A stretch of 14,581 nt of DNA from Bacteroidales bacterium (lineage in GTDB: Bacteria > Bacteroidota > Bacteroidia > Bacteroidales > Muribaculaceae): positions 1 to 14,581 of the forward strand of contig CAADVV010000303.1 in assembly GCA_900752535.1 (NCBI GenBank), read 5' to 3'. The notes under the pieces are model-generated. The model saw only the letters and a program-made list of their open reading frames with translations, had not been told where the DNA came from and did no database searches. Of this stretch, positions 13,664 to 14,581 are shown piece by piece. Each line of letters starts with the position of its first letter. Positions within the stretch are counted from its first letter, which is position 1. The position numbers and the translations under genes are program-made.

Positions 13664-14581
13664 ATGACCAAGAATCAGGAATATGCACTGCAATACGCGG
13701 ATTATGCGATGGCACAGATGCGAAGGTATGGCATCCCGGCTTCCGTCACATTGGCGCAAGGCATACTGGAAAGCAGCAACGGACAGAGCCGTCTGGCAAG
13801 GAACGAGAACAACCATTTCGGCATCAAGGCAACTTCCTCGTGGATTGCCGAAGGCGGCAAATACGGAATCTACACCGATGATAAGCCGAATGAAAAGTTC
13901 TGCAGCTATGACAGCGTGGGTGATTCATACGAGCATCATTCCCGCTTTTTGAAGGAGAACAGCCGCTATGCCGGTTGCTTCAAACTCTCCCCGGACGATT
14001 ACAAGGGCTGGGCACAAAGCATTGAGAAAGCCGGTTACGCCACAGGCGGCAAGTATGCCGAGAACCTGCAGAAAATCATTGAGCAGAACGGCTTGCAGAA
14101 GTATGACAGACAGGTGATGCAGGAGATGACGGCACAAGGCCGGCAGTTCGGGGTGGAACACAATCCGCTCCAGACTTCCGAGAGTGCGGAACATGGAACG
14201 GGGTATTCGTTCCCGGTGGAACGGGAGGAATTTCTGTTCATTACCTCTCCGTTCGGAACACGGCAAGACCCGTTGGACAGCACAAAGCAACAGATGCACA
14301 AGGGCGTGGATATCCGTTGCAAAGCCGACGCGGTACTGGCTACGGAGAGCGGCGGCAAGGTCGTGGCGGTAAACCAGAACAAGAATACACCCGGCGGCAA
14401 GTCGCTGACGGTGGAATATGCCCGGACGGACGGCAGCAAGGTACAATGTACCTATATGCACCTCAAGGAGATTTCCGTCAAGGTCGGCGATACGGTACAG
14501 GCAGGGGGGGGGGGGGGCGGAGACGGGCCGGAGAGGGCGAAGCAGGGCCGGGGGAAGACGAGCTTCGGGGGGGGGCAATTA
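13664..14581 (+). CDS. GH73 glucosaminidase + M23 peptidase, 3' end missing
   Basis: Open to the right edge; reliable sequence ends near residue 280, and the remaining codons are read from artefact-like DNA. Residues about 5-150 form a FlgJ-like GH73 N-acetylglucosaminidase domain: catalytic Glu E36 in LAQGILESSNGQS, the NNHFGIK motif (49-55), and FCSYDSVGDSYEHHSRFL. A linker (150-185) joins an M23 endopeptidase domain from about 188: TSPFGTRQDP, zinc ligands H212 and D216 (HKGVD), and H266 (YMHL); the final HxH should follow just past the readable end. Together it should cut both glycan strands and peptide stems. There is no N-terminal signal peptide (MTKNQEYALQYADY), so export must use another route or the protein is delivered by the transfer apparatus. 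It resembles VirB1-like wall-opening enzymes in role. Start supported by AAGGAG 8 nt upstream. Confidence 0.88.
   Translation, partial: MTKNQEYALQYADYAMAQMRRYGIPASVTLAQGILESSNGQSRLARNENNHFGIKATSSWIAEGGKYGIYTDDKPNEKFCSYDSVGDSYEHHSRFLKENSRYAGCFKLSPDDYKGWAQSIEKAGYATGGKYAENLQKIIEQNGLQKYDRQVMQEMTAQGRQFGVEHNPLQTSESAEHGTGYSFPVEREEFLFITSPFGTRQDPLDSTKQQMHKGVDIRCKADAVLATESGGKVVAVNQNKNTPGGKSLTVEYARTDGSKVQCTYMHLKEISVKVGDTVQAGGGGGGDGPERAKQGRGKTSFGGGQL
14504..14581. other. Probable sequencing/assembly artefact at the end
   Basis: A run of 14 G (14504-14517), then strongly purine- and G-rich sequence with another run of 9 G (14567-14575). The M23 coding pattern is normal up to VGDTVQAG and then collapses into Gly/Arg/Lys-rich nonsense exactly at the G-run, where a conserved G-x-TG-x-TTGEHLH-type segment is expected. 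This is typical of a low-quality read tail at a contig end. Confidence 0.75.

Noticed and set aside
1..14581. CRISPR array, tRNA, rRNA, insertion sequence, integrase, relaxase or T4SS ATPase
   Set aside because: Looked for and not seen: no regularly spaced repeats, no cloverleaf-like segment recognised, and no transposase, tyrosine recombinase, relaxase or VirB4/VirD4-type Walker protein in any well-supported frame.
13664..14581. Gly/Arg-rich C-terminal tail of the wall hydrolase as a biological feature
   Set aside because: It begins exactly at a 14-G homopolymer at the sequence end, and replaces a conserved part of the M23 domain. Artefact is the simpler explanation.

Overview
The window looks like gut-type Bacteroidales DNA. 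It has a Bacteroidetes-type promoter (TTTG, 21-nt spacer, TATCTTTG), few Shine-Dalgarno sequences, and a run of genes resembling those on large Bacteroidales conjugative elements (DUF4099/DUF3945-like protein, TOPRIM protein, secreted TraI/VirB5-like proteins, ArdC-type protein, M23/GH73 wall hydrolases). All family names come from sequence reading and memory; no search was run. The species cannot be named.

Layout. (1) Bases 2-841, plus strand: the 3' end of a DUF71/Dph6-type ATP-binding protein followed by an ATP:cob(I)alamin adenosyltransferase (CobO/BtuR). This is a small B12-salvage cluster, probably host chromosome. (2) Bases 842-989: AT-rich gap with a perfect 10-bp inverted repeat; a candidate boundary. 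(3) Bases 990-1643, minus strand: a secreted M23 endopeptidase with an intact active site. (4) Bases 1644-1862: divergent intergenic region with a perfect 12-bp inverted repeat, a Bacteroidetes promoter and a third copy of the repeat half-site just downstream of the promoter. (5) Bases 1863-14581, plus strand: one tightly packed block of eleven genes with gaps of 3-27 nt or short overlaps and no visible internal terminator. In order: DUF4099/DUF3945-like protein, a 74-aa small protein, a 525-aa protein with a C-terminal membrane segment, a TOPRIM protein, a membrane PH-domain protein, two tandem secreted paralogues, a glycine-rich membrane protein, an M23-like pseudoenzyme interrupted by a -1 frameshift at a 9-A run, a 599-aa membrane-associated protein, an ArdC-type protein ending in a MutS domain I-like segment, and a GH73+M23 wall hydrolase cut by the end of the sequence.

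Working model (inference): block 5 is an accessory or transfer operon of an integrated conjugative element. It combines DNA-handling proteins (TOPRIM, ArdC-like, MutS-I-like), envelope components (PH membrane protein, two signal-peptide proteins, two membrane proteins) and peptidoglycan-directed proteins. No relaxase, coupling ATPase, VirB4-type ATPase or integrase is in the window, so conjugation is inferred from gene resemblance only.

The most unusual signals are: the MutS-I-like domain fused to an ArdC-like protein; the M23-like protein that keeps its zinc ligands but has lost both catalytic histidines and is split at a slippery A-AAA-AAC; the dyad plus half-site around the operon promoter; and a strong G-quadruplex/hairpin inside a coding region. 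The last ~78 bases (14504-14581) look like sequencing artefact.
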